DNA of 64,000 nt from Impatiens glandulifera (Eukaryota > Streptophyta > Magnoliopsida > Ericales > Balsaminaceae), in contig NC_061868.1 of the NCBI RefSeq assembly GCF_907164915.1, positions 26,469,819-26,533,818 of the forward strand. Reading direction: 5' to 3'. The notes under the pieces are model-generated. The model made no database searches, was not told the DNA's origin, and saw only the letters and a list, made by a program, of their open reading frames with translations. Position 1 is the stretch's first letter. Each line of letters begins with the position of its first letter. Shown piece by piece: positions 1 to 11,051 of the stretch. Both the position numbers and the translations under genes were made by a program.

Positions 1-1414
1 AAGCTATCAGTGTGATTGATCAGACAAGTACCAAGGGCTTTCGGTAGACTGATTTTAAAATTTCTGAATTTGCTTGCGACAAGTCTTGCATCCCCGGGTC
101 AATCCTTGGAACTTTCTCCAAGACAGGACTCCCAGAACCAACCTCTTCTTTTATGTACGTACACCTTTGTTTCAGGGTGGGGCCACCCTTCTTCCTGCTA
201 ATCCGGCCATTTCCGAAAAATAATAGGAAAATTCCTGGATCACCCGGTCAGAATATGGAAAAGAACCAAAGTTATAGTAGATCCCCCTCTCTGACACTAA
301 TGAGTGGTATGATCCTCAACTCAATAATAGAGTGCCTGACCTTTCCTTTGATGATCTGTTGATGTCCATTCAATCTCTAGGTACCTATTCGTCGAAAAGC
401 AGAAAGAGATGACTAAGCTCCGTCTCCGACTTGATGACTGGCTAGGGAAGGCTTGCTAATCGATACCGCCGAAATTATGAACTTTTTTCATCGGAGTGTT
501 TTTTTAACCGTCTGAGTATGCTTACCACAGAATGACTATAGCACATCTAGCTTGCTGTCACTTGGTATCGGCTGCTTGAGCGCATCTTTCTCATATCGAT
601 CAAGGCTTGAAAAGTGAAATAAGGGGCGCGTTAGCTAGGCCGTTTTCTTGCAGGAGTGCTAACTAAGCCCTTACGTTTTCTTCGCTTTCTCTGCACGAAA
701 AGAGAAGCAAGGGAAAGGGGAGTGAAACCAAGTGGTTCCACTCAGGTAAAGAAGACCCCGATGTTGATATGCTCAGGTAAAGAAGATCGATGCCTCCTAA
801 AGAGTAACGGAGGTGTGCGAAGGTAGGCTCAATCTAAGATTTAGCTCGTGATCGTAATGGTATAAGCCTGGTCTTTTCAACCTTGAATCTTAAGTCGCGG
901 TCATGTCTCGTCCTCTAGTGTATGTTAGTCAAAGGTGGGTAGCCACTAGTCTTTCTATATTGATTGTTTTGACGGTAAAATCTGAGTTCTACACAGGAAG
1001 GTTTAGATGTCAATCTCCAAACGATTGCTTTGAAGCCCCACCCCCTTTTTGAGTAAGGCTGGAAAGAGAGGGCTACTTCTACTACGACAGATGATTGACT
1101 AATGCGCCTACCGTTATAAATATCAATATCAATTCGCTAACAGGTTTTTGCCTGCCCATGCTACCTTCCTATTAGCTGGCTAACTAAGGCTGGAGGACTT
1201 ATTACCGGTATACGAATACTTAAAGGCATGAGCCTCTAAAACAAATAGGGGAAGCATCAAAGGGAAAGTCGCCCGAAGTGCTAATTTCGGACCAACTCTT
1301 ATACGGTAGAGGTTCATGCCTTGTTTCAATCAATAGCCTATTTCGAACGAAGGATTGATTAGGAGATAGGATTCACTAGCGTTAGCGTACCCAAAAGGAT
1401 TGTGAACTTCCTCG

Positions 1415-2160
1415 TTGACTCTGACGCCTTCGAAAGAAAGAATCTTACTTCGAAGCAATCTCTGGAGTTTTCCCAAGAACCCAACCCGTGAAGGCGACGT
1501 CTCACTACTACCAGTACGACCTTACCGTAAGAGCAGCTTGGAGGAGAGCGCTAGCGTGCACACTTCCGTTGATGTGCCGATGGAGAATGAAAAGTGGGTC
1601 CATGTAAATGATCGAGACCTCTCAAACAACAACGCTCCTTCCCCATATGGAGTTCGGAACCCAAAGTGTGCAGGATGCACGTGTTTTGTTCATATTCCTG
1701 TGCAGTTAAGAGAAAAATGGATTGTCCCCAAGGCAACTCTGTCTTTTTCCTTCGATGTCTTGGTTTTCCAAGTACCTCAGACTATGTTGTAGATTGTCAT
1801 AAACCTTTGAGTAAATCCCTCTCTGATAAGGAAGGAAGCGAAATAATTGAAATTTTACGACAAATCCAGTCCGATGGCTGTTCTCCACTAACCAATTTAC
1901 AATGGAAAAACCCCTCTTCGTTGTAAGATTACTGAAGGGTCAACAATTTGGAGAATTTGCTTTTACACGGACGAGAACCGGCATGTATTGATGAAGAACA
2001 GCACCCCTGGGGTATTTATTTTTTTTCCAAAAAAAACCTTCCCCTTGGCTTGGAGTTCCTCTATAATCAATCCTTCGAAAGAACCCATTCTAAAGGAAGA
2101 GTTCGTCTTCTTTCCCTTCTCTTCTCGTGGCCTTCGTTAAGCTTCGCCATCAAGGACTAG
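1415..2160 (+). other. Unrecognised open frames in mitochondrial-type DNA
   Basis: A 125-codon open frame (1415-1792) is followed in other frames by open stretches at 1666-1926 and 1948-2160. Together they read like one longer coding sequence broken by frameshifts, with a Cys/His-containing stretch (CAGCTCFVHIP) and hydrophobic runs. I do not recognise the product. It may be a decayed mitochondrial or plasmid-type ORF, or chance. No initiation context or conserved domain supports a functional gene. Confidence 0.2.
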
Positions 2161-2739
2161 TCGCTTCCCGAATGCCTCCCGTCCCGCGCTGATTAGCTTG
2201 CTTTGCTGAGGAATGGAGTTGGTGGACAGACTCCTAACCTGGACAGAGTGATTTGAAAGAGAAGAGACTTTGTTATCAATAATAAAAGTAAAAGACCGGT
2301 CAGTTCTTTTTCGGAACCCGGTTCAAGCCATAGTAGGTAAAAAGGCGGTTTTCGGGACCAGCCTTCAATCCCTATTCCTTTTTATTAGTTCTTGGGCAGA
2401 TTCCTTGAATAATGGGAAAGAAGGGATATTCCCATTCCAATTCCTATCATCATCGTCGCAGCTAGCGAGTTTGAGGAGGATAAGGTCGATTTGATGGAGG
2501 TGCAGCAATCCCCCTTTACTTGAGTGGAGAACTAACCTTATAAGATAAAACGTACTATTAGGAACTTTCTATAGATAATGAAGGTACTAATAAAAGCAAT
2601 TCTCATTTAAACTAGATCTGAAACCGAGCTCTAAATCTGAATCGCGAAATGGAAATGCTGGAGGCGGGTCGTCTTCTTCAGATAGAATCAGATAACTTGT
2701 TTTATTTATTTCAAACCTTTATTATCAGGCCAGGCCGTA

Positions 2740-2811
2740 TGGAGTATAGCCAAGTGGTAATGCATCGGTTTTTAGTACCATCATGCAAAGGTTCGAATCC
2801 TTTTACTCCAG
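2740..2811 (+). tRNA. trnQ: Decayed mitochondrial trnQ
   Basis: A 72-base tRNA-like sequence. The acceptor stem pairs TGGAGTA with TACTCCA and has discriminator G. The D-arm (AGCCAAGTGGTAA) and the T-arm with GGTTCGAATCC are intact. It matches plant mitochondrial tRNA-Gln as I remember it, but the anticodon region reads TTTTAGT where TTTTGGT is expected, so UUG would become UUA, and the 3' side of the anticodon stem reads ACCAT instead of ACCGG. The changes are of the G-to-A and C-to-T type expected for methylated nuclear DNA. It is almost certainly non-functional. Confidence 0.8.
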
Positions 2812-3215
2812 ATTATGAACACCCGATCGGATCAGTCAAGAACGAGCTGACGACTACAGGGGAAGCTAAGACTGCAGTCCCTGAACCCAGCTTGTAGCAA
2901 GCCAAAAGTGTGACCTGGCAATTCTGTTGATGAAGCAGTCAATGAAGAAAGACATGGTTTTTTCAGTCGAAGAAGAAGCGGCATTGTGGGCATCTGAGAT
3001 TCAAAGGAATTAGGTCAGTAGTCTTTAACTCCAGGCTCCTTTGTTTGTTGAGATTGAAAGAAAGTTCTTAAAAAAGGGGGGTAAGCACTCGAGGAAGAAG
3101 AAACAGACGAATACGATTTCTTTTTTATTATCCGATACCAAGTCTTCCTCAGGCTCTGCCTGCCTTGAACCAGGAACAGAACAGGAGACCTTTACTTTAG
3201 ATTAGTAAGTAAAGC

Positions 3216-3229
3216 GCTAGCGCGCTAGC
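3216..3229. repeat. 14-base perfect palindrome
   Basis: GCTAGCGCGCTAGC reads the same on both strands. It lies in the mitochondrial-type block and no function is apparent. Confidence 0.5.
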
Positions 3230-4330
3230 TGCAATCAAACTAAGAGTCAGAAGAATCATCTTTCTTCTCTTATGATATTTATCTTTGCTGCTGCGGGCGG
3301 CGGATGGAGAATGTTCTACTTCGATCCAAAAACTTGTTAGTTGTGTTCTTCACCGGCGCTCTTAGGATGTATCACTCATCCCGCTCCCCACTACGCGGTA
3401 AGGAAAGTCGTTTCGATCAAATCCATTCTTGGGGTCAAATAAAGACAAAGGATATGTAACTACATGGCTTGGAGCTTAATCTCGATCTCAATCTAGACAT
3501 TAAGTGACCGGTCTTCCTTTCCATCTCCATTTTTACCGATGTATGGTTGACTGATTAGGCTCACGGGCCTTAGCAACTATTGGAGGGTTCAAGGACTGCA
3601 GTCTTAGCTTCCCCTGTAGTCGTCAGCTCTTTCTTGCCCAACTACTTTCTTTCTCCGAATTCTTTAGCCACTTCCGCATCTGTCGTATTCTGGAGAGCCT
3701 TCTATTCGAAGAAAACCTGCTCCCGGAAAAAAAGTGGGCTGCTTATTTGTCTTTCCCGGTGGTGGCTACCTAAGAAAGCCACTACATAAGCTAAGACTAC
3801 AAAGGCATTCTGGTGGGAAGGCCGACGACGACACGGCTCTATACCAAGCAATGCGATAGCGAAGCCCATAAGGATGAGCAGAGTGAATTCGTGTTGTCAA
3901 TGGCGCTAGAGCGGCTAGGTTCGGCCAAACCAACCTAGTTAGCTTCCTTTAGGTTGATGCTTGAATGGTTAAAGAATCTCTCGACGCGGCCACCTGCCTG
4001 ACTATCTATTGTCTCAAAGGCCTTAACCCGCGAACCAAGCCTTGAGACACACGTACGAAGACCTTGACAAAGGTCCTAAGACACGAAGTGTCGGCCTTAA
4101 GACGGTCGGTAAGTGTTTTTCCTTTCCGGAAAGCTTGAGTTCTTCCAGCCCGTAGCTTCAAGCGAAAGAAGCCCGCATACCCACTCTTCTTTCCCCCCTA
4201 TCGCTAGGGGGCCTCGCCTTTGAACAAAACTAGATCTATTCACAGTAAACCTCCACTCAATTATAGGTTTAGTATTTCGAATAATCCGATAAAAATGGAA
4301 CCCTGACCAGGGGAGCGTAGTTTCTACAAT

Positions 4331-4357
4331 AAAATGGGTAGATCACTAATATAGTTC
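4331..4357 (+). repeat. 27-base inverted repeat, copy 1
   Basis: Begins AAAATGGGTAGATCAC. The exact reverse complement is at 8556-8582, at the right edge of the mitochondrial-type block. Short inverted repeats like this are common in plant mitochondrial DNA. Confidence 0.85.
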
Positions 4358-4550
4358 TTTATCCACAATTATGCTATTTACTTTAATGGAAAAATTTTAC
4401 TCTAATAATATAGAAAAAATCCCTGGGATCAGTACAAATATAAAGAATAAGTACGATTTAAAAAGTTTTTCTTATGTATAACTACAAAGTAACAAAACTG
4501 AGTAGATCATTTATACGGCATAAAGGAATAGATTTGATTCCAGGTTGGAC

Positions 4551-4606
4551 AGCAAAAAGCGGGCGGGCACATCCTTCAATCATGCCAGCCGAGTGTACAG
4601 GAGAAA
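4551..4606 (+). repeat. 56-base direct repeat, copy 1
   Basis: Starts AGCAAAAAGCGGGCGGGC and is repeated base for base at 7737-7792. The flanks differ, so it is a dispersed short repeat of mitochondrial type rather than a tandem duplication. Confidence 0.9.
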
Positions 4607-5154
4607 TTAGCATTCTTGTCTCTGTTAAGAGGGTCTAAAATCCTCGTCCTCTGTAACCAGTAGTGGAGTCGCTTGCAACTTTCAATCATCAAAGGAAGAT
4701 TGAGCAAGGCAAAGGAGAAAGAAAGTCGTGGAGTGGCATAAACCCCTTTAGAGAGATAGGGGCGACTTTCTTGTGATTTTGAGTATCAAGTCGGTGCTCT
4801 AAAACTTTTCTACCATAGAGGGCAACGATAGACAATAACTCCCCCCGAACACAGCGTTTACTTAAGTTCCTCTTTCTGGGGTCTTCCTTCCGTCTGACCG
4901 AGTGAGGGCAGTGATTCAAGCCCGAGGCAAGGTGTGACGTTAACTGCCTTGGTAGCCCTGCATGAGGCCAAGCTCCTTTAGGGACACAGATGATATTTTC
5001 GATTGAGAAAGCGGCAGGCCCAAAGAGCTCCACAGTAGTGCCTTGCAAGGTCGTAGAGCCAGTTTGATCGAGGATTGGAGAGGGAAAAAAAACGCTCGGG
5101 ATGGATTTTGGAGTCTTTGTGCAGTCCTAAAGGGAGAATCTTGCTTCTTACTTG

Positions 5155-5358
5155 CTATATCCCTACGTCCTTGCATGGCTCGGCCCGTTCTTCGAGCCCT
5201 GCTTCAAGGTTGAGAGGATGATCCCTGGCCATCGCCTGTGGTCTTAGATCAGAAAGGTGACCACAGATGATGACATTAGTTATAAGAGGCTTGGAAAGAT
5301 CCAATTCCACTGCAATTCTAGCAAACCTACCTCCTAGACTGAAGAGATTGTGCTTCAT
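5155..5358 (-). pseudogene. LINE ORF1-like fragment
   Basis: The 67-codon minus-strand frame contains GRFARIAVELDLSKPLITNV. This resembles the segment found in plant LINE ORF1 / DUF4283 plus zinc-knuckle proteins (typically GKFARVCVEIDLSKPL). Only this short piece is recognisable; the zinc knuckle is absent. It is a nuclear-type retroelement scrap inside mitochondrial-type DNA, as known from several plant mitochondrial genomes. The call rests on one motif. Confidence 0.5.
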
Positions 5359-6768
5359 TACACCTGAAGGTTCGGGCTCCCTTTCCTCCCTATGCTATGC
5401 TCCCCCGGCGTAGGCCTACCATGCTTCGAGGCTGGCAAAGTCGGCACAAGAAGTAGGCGGAGTAGAGGCAGCAGTTGCGGGTTTAGCCTTGTCGCATAAG
5501 TAGGGACGTGCACGAATGGTGTAACGACTGCCCCGCTGTCAAAGTACTCAAGAGACAGTCCTGGAATGTGAACTCGTGCGGATCGACAAGTAACCAATGG
5601 CGAAAACTAAAAAATCTATGGTTTCCCGGTAGAACCCTATTTTGCCCAAGTTGTTACGGAAAGTGCAATCCCTAGAAGGCCCCTACTAATCCCATCACCA
5701 TAATTGAGGGAAGTGCGGAAGAAGATGCTGATACTTCCAAGAGGTGGCAGGAGCGCAACGACCTAGCCCTACCTACTTAAACAACCTAAAGGCTTGGCCC
5801 GGTCTGAAGGAAGAAGCGACTGTTGTCATAGCCGGTTTCAACTTCCAGGAAAAAACTTAGAATTGGGAGGGCGATCCTCCCGACATTCTGGCATTGTCCT
5901 ATTCTTATAAGATTAAAACCCGACAACCAACCAGGCTAAAAAAATGTAGGAGGAGGTTTAGTTAATTTTAGACTGTCCCGGAACTTGAGTCCGAGAATGA
6001 TAAACGAAGAGAGAAGCATCAGATTTGGTTTAAAAGAAGGATGGATTCCGGCACAAAAGTAGCGAATTCTCCTAAGATGTTTAATCGTTCACTCTTAACT
6101 AATATAATCGGTTTCAGAGTACGATTAGAATAATCACGCGAAGGGGAGTAAAGTAAAATGAAGCTATTTACTTTGTACGTTCATTATCTGATCCGTATGC
6201 TGAAGATGGGCCAACTCCGCTCTTGGGAGCTTCGTGGCCGCAACAAAAACATCCCCCTCCTATGCGGCGGAAATGGCGACTATCCGGGATGATACCTCAA
6301 CTGAGATGCAGCTATAAAAAGCGATCGAATCTCGTCTGCTTAACGAAATGCTCTTTCTAGGTCTTTCGAGAAGGGACGCCGTATAGTTCAGGAAGGGCTT
6401 AGAAGCTATTCCATTCAGATGGAGGCCCCGAATGTGACTGGTGTGTTTGCGTTCTGTGGAAATAGGCAGTGTTCCGGTCACTTCAGCCAATCCATGCGAG
6501 CTCTTTGCTTCCTGATCAAGAACTTCCTCCTGAGATCATAGAAGCAATGCTGCAGAAAAAGAAGATTTGTTGCAATGTAGCTCCATAGGAACCATAAATA
6601 GAAAGACGTGAATGTGCAGCCTATGATTGGCTTATTTCCAAAGCTTGGATTCTTGTCATCTTGAAATCATTCATAAAGAAATCTATCCTACTATGCTTAA
6701 GACATGCTGACTTGACTGTTGAAAATACTAAAATTAGGGTAGGGTAGGTAATAGGGAATTCTATTCTA

Positions 6769-7026
6769 TCACACCTCCAAAATACTCAAAGCAGTTCCTA
6801 GGCCCGCAACATATCTTCTTTGAGAGCCCGTTCCCAAACAAATCATCGAGGAAGTCAGATAGGTTCCGGGTAGCACTTCAATGCGAAGCGCACCCGATGG
6901 GACGTCAACAGTGGGAATGCCAAATGCAAGACCTAGACCTAGTTCACGCAATCCAACTATCTTCCATTGACTCTGGTAGAATAGTGCATGTATCCCATCT
7001 GCCCCAGGAGCTTTCAGCGATCCCAT
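6769..7026 (-). pseudogene. LINE reverse transcriptase fragment
   Basis: The start of this minus-strand frame reads MGSLKAPGADGIHALFYQSQ, closely matching the conserved plant LINE reverse-transcriptase segment of the form SLKAPGPDG(F/M)PALFYQ. The reading frame just upstream (to about 7090) contains EEVDVVAQVL, compatible with the preceding LINE segment but with stops. After about 25 residues the similarity ends and the rest is unrecognised. The YADD catalytic region is not present. It is probably from the same kind of event as the ORF1-like scrap at 5155-5358. Confidence 0.6.
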
Positions 7027-7736
7027 CTTTCTACTAACTTTACTTCATCAATACTTGGGCGACAACATCCACTTCTTCCTTCGTTTCACCTGAACTGAAA
7101 GAGCTGGGATAGCTTCCCATAATGGAAGGATAAAATGGTGAATGAAGATGCAAAGGGTAAAGAGTTGGTCTTTGGAACAACCAACCTGATAGTTGGGAGG
7201 TCACGGTAAAAGTCTCCCAACAAGTCTCCTTTGTATTACGGGAGCAACCGACCAGTTCACCACGGAAAGAAAATTGGATCCTATATTCCTCTTCTTTAGA
7301 AGATAAATTCCCAGTGGAAAGGGGTGCTAGTTGGCTCGGCGAAGTTTTAGGTCTAAGCTTCCCCGGTTTAGTTGGTTTGGGGGATTAATTGATTCGATAC
7401 CCGATCACCATAATCTTTATATCTGTCCAAAAGCGAAGGCGGTTGTCGTTCCCTATATGCCTGAGTACTGTTTTTTGTAATGTCGGCCAAATGATACAAA
7501 TCTGTCTCCATACCAAAGAACTATTCGCCCAAATTTTCTGTTCTCGTAGCATCCCCAACTCATAGAGGAGATAAGTCGAACCTTGCCATTACTTGAAAGC
7601 TACTAGCTTAGCTCATACCCTATGAATAGGAAATAGAGTTCGTAGTCAGACCGGCCCCCCCTTATAGGTCGATCTGGTCTATGATCCCCGATGGTCAGTC
7701 GACCATTCATTGAATTTTTTGAGCTATTTTTAAAAT

Positions 7737-7792
7737 AGCAAAAAGCGGGCGGGCACATCCTTCAATCATGCCAGCCGAGTGTACAGGAGAAA
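7737..7792 (+). repeat. 56-base direct repeat, copy 2
   Basis: Identical to 4551-4606. Confidence 0.9.
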
Positions 7793-8151
7793 GCTGGTCG
7801 ACCCAATCATGATATTGAAGGATAGGACCTTTTCTCAAAAAACTCCGAATTTCGAGAAGAGTTGAAGATGGTGCAACGTTAGGTCTTCGGAAGGGCAGAT
7901 GGTACTAGACTGACTCTCGTTCCTCGGTCTCTCTTCTCGCCCGATGTCAGATAAGGTGTCATGGATGAAATCCCATCTCCGTCTATTAAAATCTGGAGGT
8001 CAATCTGAACTCCTAACGTGCCTTTGCTCCGTTTGCATTCGATATCAGTTGGAATTACCAGGCTTCTTACTTCAAATCATATGTTAGAACATGTGTGAAC
8101 CCTCCGAATAGGACGGCATCCTCCTATAATAGTTAGCAGTACTGAACAAAC

Positions 8152-8202
8152 GAGTCATCGGTCTTCTAAACCGTAGGTATAGGTTCAAATCCTATTGGAC
8201 TT
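8152..8202 (+). tRNA. trnR: Plastid-type trnR-UCU 3' fragment
   Basis: GGTCTTCTAAACC gives the anticodon arm with UCU. It is followed by a variable region and a T-arm with GGTTCAAATCC, then CTATTGGAC. This is the 3' two-thirds of plastid tRNA-Arg(UCU). The 5' acceptor strand and D-arm do not match. It is probably a plastid piece carried inside the mitochondrial-type block and is not functional as a tRNA. Confidence 0.6.
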
Positions 8203-8555
8203 TCGGGGGGCTGGGCAGAAGTAAAAGAGGCTCCTAGATAAAGGTAGCTTGTCTCGCTTTGAAGCCGTAGCTTGCTGGTTTTTCCATCATCCAATCTTTT
8301 GATAAGAGAATGAAACCTGGCGAAAAAGAAGTGAACTCGAACTTCCTTACTGAATGAGCAAGGAGTTCTTGAAGTAAATTTAGTCTTATTCAGTAACTGA
8401 AGCTACTTGTTCTCTTTCAGTCGACCAAACCCACGAACTTGTACACACTGGCTCGTAAATTGTTGTGTGAAGGAATCAATATCTCGACATAAGCCAAGAG
8501 GCAGATCTAAGACTAACTAACCTATTAATCATAGTATTAGGACACTAATTCGAAT

Positions 8556-8582
8556 GAACTATATTAGTGATCTACCCATTTT
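8556..8582 (-). repeat. 27-base inverted repeat, copy 2
   Basis: Exact reverse complement of 4331-4357. It ends within a few bases of where the composition shifts to AT-rich nuclear DNA. Confidence 0.85.
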
Positions 8583-8585
8583 AGG

Positions 8586-8965
8586 GAGGTAAGAAGACGC
8601 CCAAATGAAATAAATGACTAGTTGGCTTGGATGGGTCCCATGTGAAAAATATTTTCATATCATTAACACCATGGGGATGAGGTTATAATTAGTTTTATGT
8701 AATTTTTATATTTTTAATTATTTTTAACTATTTTAAATAATATTAATAAATATAATATATTTTTATTTTCTATTATATTATAAAAAAATTTACTTTTAAA
8801 TGAGTTTAATTTTTTAATTTTTTAAAATTTTATGTTGAGTTTCTTTGGAATAAATTAAAAAATAAATAATAAAAGTGTGCCCGGTTATGATATAAATCTT
8901 ATTCAATTTTTTAGCTTGCATATACTATGAATCAAAATTTCAGGCATAGTAACACAAAATAATTC
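8586..8965. other. AT-rich spacer right of the organelle block
   Basis: Very AT-rich, with no open frame or recognisable element. The junction with the organelle-type block falls near its left end. Confidence 0.6.
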
Positions 8966-9299
8966 GGGAAATTTGATAGAATGACTCTAAAAATAGCCTT
9001 AAATGTGCTAGTGACCAGCGTTACTCTCGTCTTACGCGAAGGGCAGGATCATCACACGAAGGGCAGAATCGTCATACGATGGGGTAGGATCGTCACGCAA
9101 AAGGTAGGATCGTCACGCGAAGGGATGATTATTATGGAATTTTCACATTACTTCCCTTCGCGTGACTATCCTCCGATTGGCGTTACGCGAAGGGAATATT
9201 TTCGTCAATTTTTTTTAAGTGGTTACCACCGAAATTTAATTTATGCGTTGATCACTAGTGCATTTAACCCTTCTTTTAGGGTCATTTCGTCAAATTCCC
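8966..9299. mobile_element. Mutator-type MITE
   Basis: A 334-base element. Its left end GGGAAATTTGATAGAATGAC mirrors the right end, whose reverse complement is GGGAATTTGACGAAATGACC. It is flanked by AAATAATTC (8957-8965) and TAATAATTC (9300-9308), eight of nine bases matching, as expected of the 9-base target duplication of Mutator-like elements. It has no coding capacity. The element at 57829 has similar ends and shares the phrase AAATGTG(C/T)TAGTGACCA, so the two are related. Confidence 0.7.
9033..9127. repeat. Degenerate ~20-base tandem repeat in the MITE
   Basis: About five degenerate copies of ACGCGAAGGG(C)AGGATCGTC. The unit recurs in reverse orientation near 9152-9165 and forward near 9184, giving the element internal hairpins. 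Confidence 0.75.
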
Positions 9300-9859
9300 T
9301 AATAATTCTATATTATTCGACTATTTTATCTTTAAAATATCTCATATGGGTCCAAGAAATTTCATCATTTATTATATATATATATATATATATATATTAT
9401 AAATAAAAATAAACTAAAATATGAGAAATGATAAGGAGAGGAATTGTAAAAAGGAACTATGCAATTTGATTGATTAAAAAAACTCTTTTTTCTCATTGAA
9501 CTATTTCCTTTTCCAACAAATAATATGATCCCACAGAATTTTTTTTTACATGTAATTCCCCAATTTCTCTAACCTATCATTCCATTTTAAAAAATTAAGT
9601 TTATTATGTAGAAATATTTAAGTTGTATTATTATATTTTATGATTTAAAAGAAATATCATTTACAAAAATTAGATATCAAATGGGTATCTTTTTAAAGTT
9701 TTTTTTATAGTTTTTATTATTTAAAGCTAGTATTTATTATTTTATTTTTATATTTTTTTTGTTACATAAAAATGGAATGTAAAAAATAAATAAAATAATA
9801 AAAAATTTCTCTTTTATCTTTTTTTTTCTGATTTTTTTTATTTCTTGCAGGTCACAAGC
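9300..9859. other. AT-rich spacer with (TA)n
   Basis: Contains a (TA)n microsatellite at 9372-9398 and otherwise low-complexity AT-rich sequence. No gene seen. Confidence 0.6.
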
Positions 9860-10270
9860 ATTCTTCTTTTGATCACAAGGGAGGTTGGGCCAATACTCTT
9901 CTTGGTCGCGGGCTTCTAGCGCCCGTCGCGAGGTTCTTAGTCTCGATCTTATTGTTGTCGACATAGAGGGTTACCGGTCTTGGCTCGCATCCGAGCACCT
10001 CGCTGAACAAGTTTCTTAGCTAAAGTTCTTGGCACGACACTGTAGTAGCTACCATAAACTCCGCCTCACATGAAGATAAAATAATAATTTGTTGCTTCGT
10101 ATATTGCCAGGTGATTAGATTCTCGTTGAGATAAAACACTATTCCTCAAGTACTTTTTATGTCGTCTGTGTCACCGATTAGGTCGTTGTCAATAAAACCA
10201 ACGAGTTCTTCAACTTCTTGTCCTATTCTTAACTTAATCTCATAACTCGGCATTCCCTTCACGTAACGAA
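9860..10270 (-). pseudogene. copia-1 RNase H remnant
   Basis: Minus-strand translation, with frame changes, shows the copia RNase H order: a GDTDDIKST stretch (usually DxxKSTSGY), then LITWQ, LSSCEAEFMVA and VTLYVDNN. The CEAE segment carries the conserved acidic residue of this domain. Sequence after the VDNN motif is not recognisable, so the C-terminal third is lost. Confidence 0.7.
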
Positions 10271-10274
10271 GAAT

Positions 10275-10673
10275 TTATTTTACTGCTTGTTGGCGTAGAG
10301 TGGTAGGTTTCTCCATGTATCGACTAATTATGCCAACTGCATAAGAGATATCAGGTCGAGTGTGCGTCAAGTACCTAAGACACCCTATGATACGCCTATA
10401 CTCCTTCAGATTCACTAAGCTTCCTCCCACATCCTTTTCAAGCTTCAAAATTTTTTTCCATAGGATACTTGCTCGAGTTACAATCCTCCATTGCAAACTA
10501 TTCAACACCTTCTTCGTATAAGCTTCCTGCTTCACCTCGATGTTATCTTTCTTTTGGTCTTCCTCGATACCAAGATAGTTTGATAGTAACCCGAGATCAC
10601 TCATCTCGAACTCCTTCATCATTTGTTTTTTGAACTCCTCAACACCATTGATGCTTGATCCTATCACAATCAA
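10275..10673 (-). pseudogene. copia-1 reverse transcriptase, C-terminal part
   Basis: The 132-codon frame contains the segment after the catalytic YVDD: IGSSINGVEEFKKQMMKEF, FEMSDLGLLSNYLGIE, YRRIIGCLRYLTHTRPDISY and AVGIISRYMEKP, all standard copia RT/connection motifs. The catalytic YVDD region falls at the frame break with the next fragment (about 10674-10700). Confidence 0.85.
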
Positions 10674-10689
10674 GTTGTCGACGTATACG

Positions 10690-11047
10690 TCAACAATGAG
10701 TACTTCTTCGCCATGGTTTCATGTGTACACAACTTGCTCTTGAGAACACTTCACAAAACCGAGACTCCTCATTCTCTTGTTGAGGCAAGTGTTCCATGCC
10801 TTGGTGCTTGACGTAGTCCGTAGAGAGCCTTATATAACTTGTAAACCCTATGCTCTTTATTCTTGGTGAAGAAACCTTCAGGTTGAGTGACATAAACTTT
10901 TTCTTCGATGTCACTATTGAAAAATGCTGATTTAAAATCCAAGTGGTGAATCTCCCATCCACGGTGACCTGCGATGCAAGAATTATCCATCATTACCTTG
11001 CACGGTCTCCGCCACTCCAAATGTAGTTGTTGTCCCATCATCTTCAA
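10690..11047 (-). pseudogene. copia-1 reverse transcriptase, middle part
   Basis: The frame contains GWEIHHLDFKSAFFNSDIEE, KVYVTQPEGF and YKLYKALYGLRQAPR, the classical copia RT blocks. HHLD carries the first catalytic aspartate. It is interrupted at its N-terminal side by the FAR1/MULE pseudogene, so the segment joining it to the RT start at 13356 is displaced by about 2.3 kb. Confidence 0.85.
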
Positions 11048-11051
11048 GTTA

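Larger units (their letters stand above)
1..8585. other. Nuclear insertion of mitochondrial-type DNA (NUMT)
   Basis: This block is clearly richer in G and C than the AT-rich DNA that follows 8.6 kb. It contains a plant mitochondrial-type trnQ (2740), a plastid-derived trnR-UCU piece (8152), short dispersed direct and inverted repeats, and long non-coding stretches, all typical of plant mitochondrial intergenic DNA. The composition changes abruptly at about 8585-8650, which I take as the right junction; the left end lies outside the window. No standard mitochondrial protein gene (nad, cox, cob, atp, ccm, matR, rps, rpl) was recognised. That it sits in the nucleus is inferred from contiguity with nuclear transposons and from C-to-T/G-to-A type changes in trnQ. 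The alternative is a chimeric assembly contig. Confidence 0.75.

Noticed and set aside
841..915. A possible tRNA suggested by TAGCTCGTGATCGTAATGG.
   Set aside because: No T-arm or acceptor pairing could be found.
4689..5597. Several minus-strand open frames of 65-120 codons in the mitochondrial-type block.
   Set aside because: Apart from the short LINE ORF1-like motif at 5155-5358, none showed a recognisable domain; GC-richer organelle spacer often has such chance frames.
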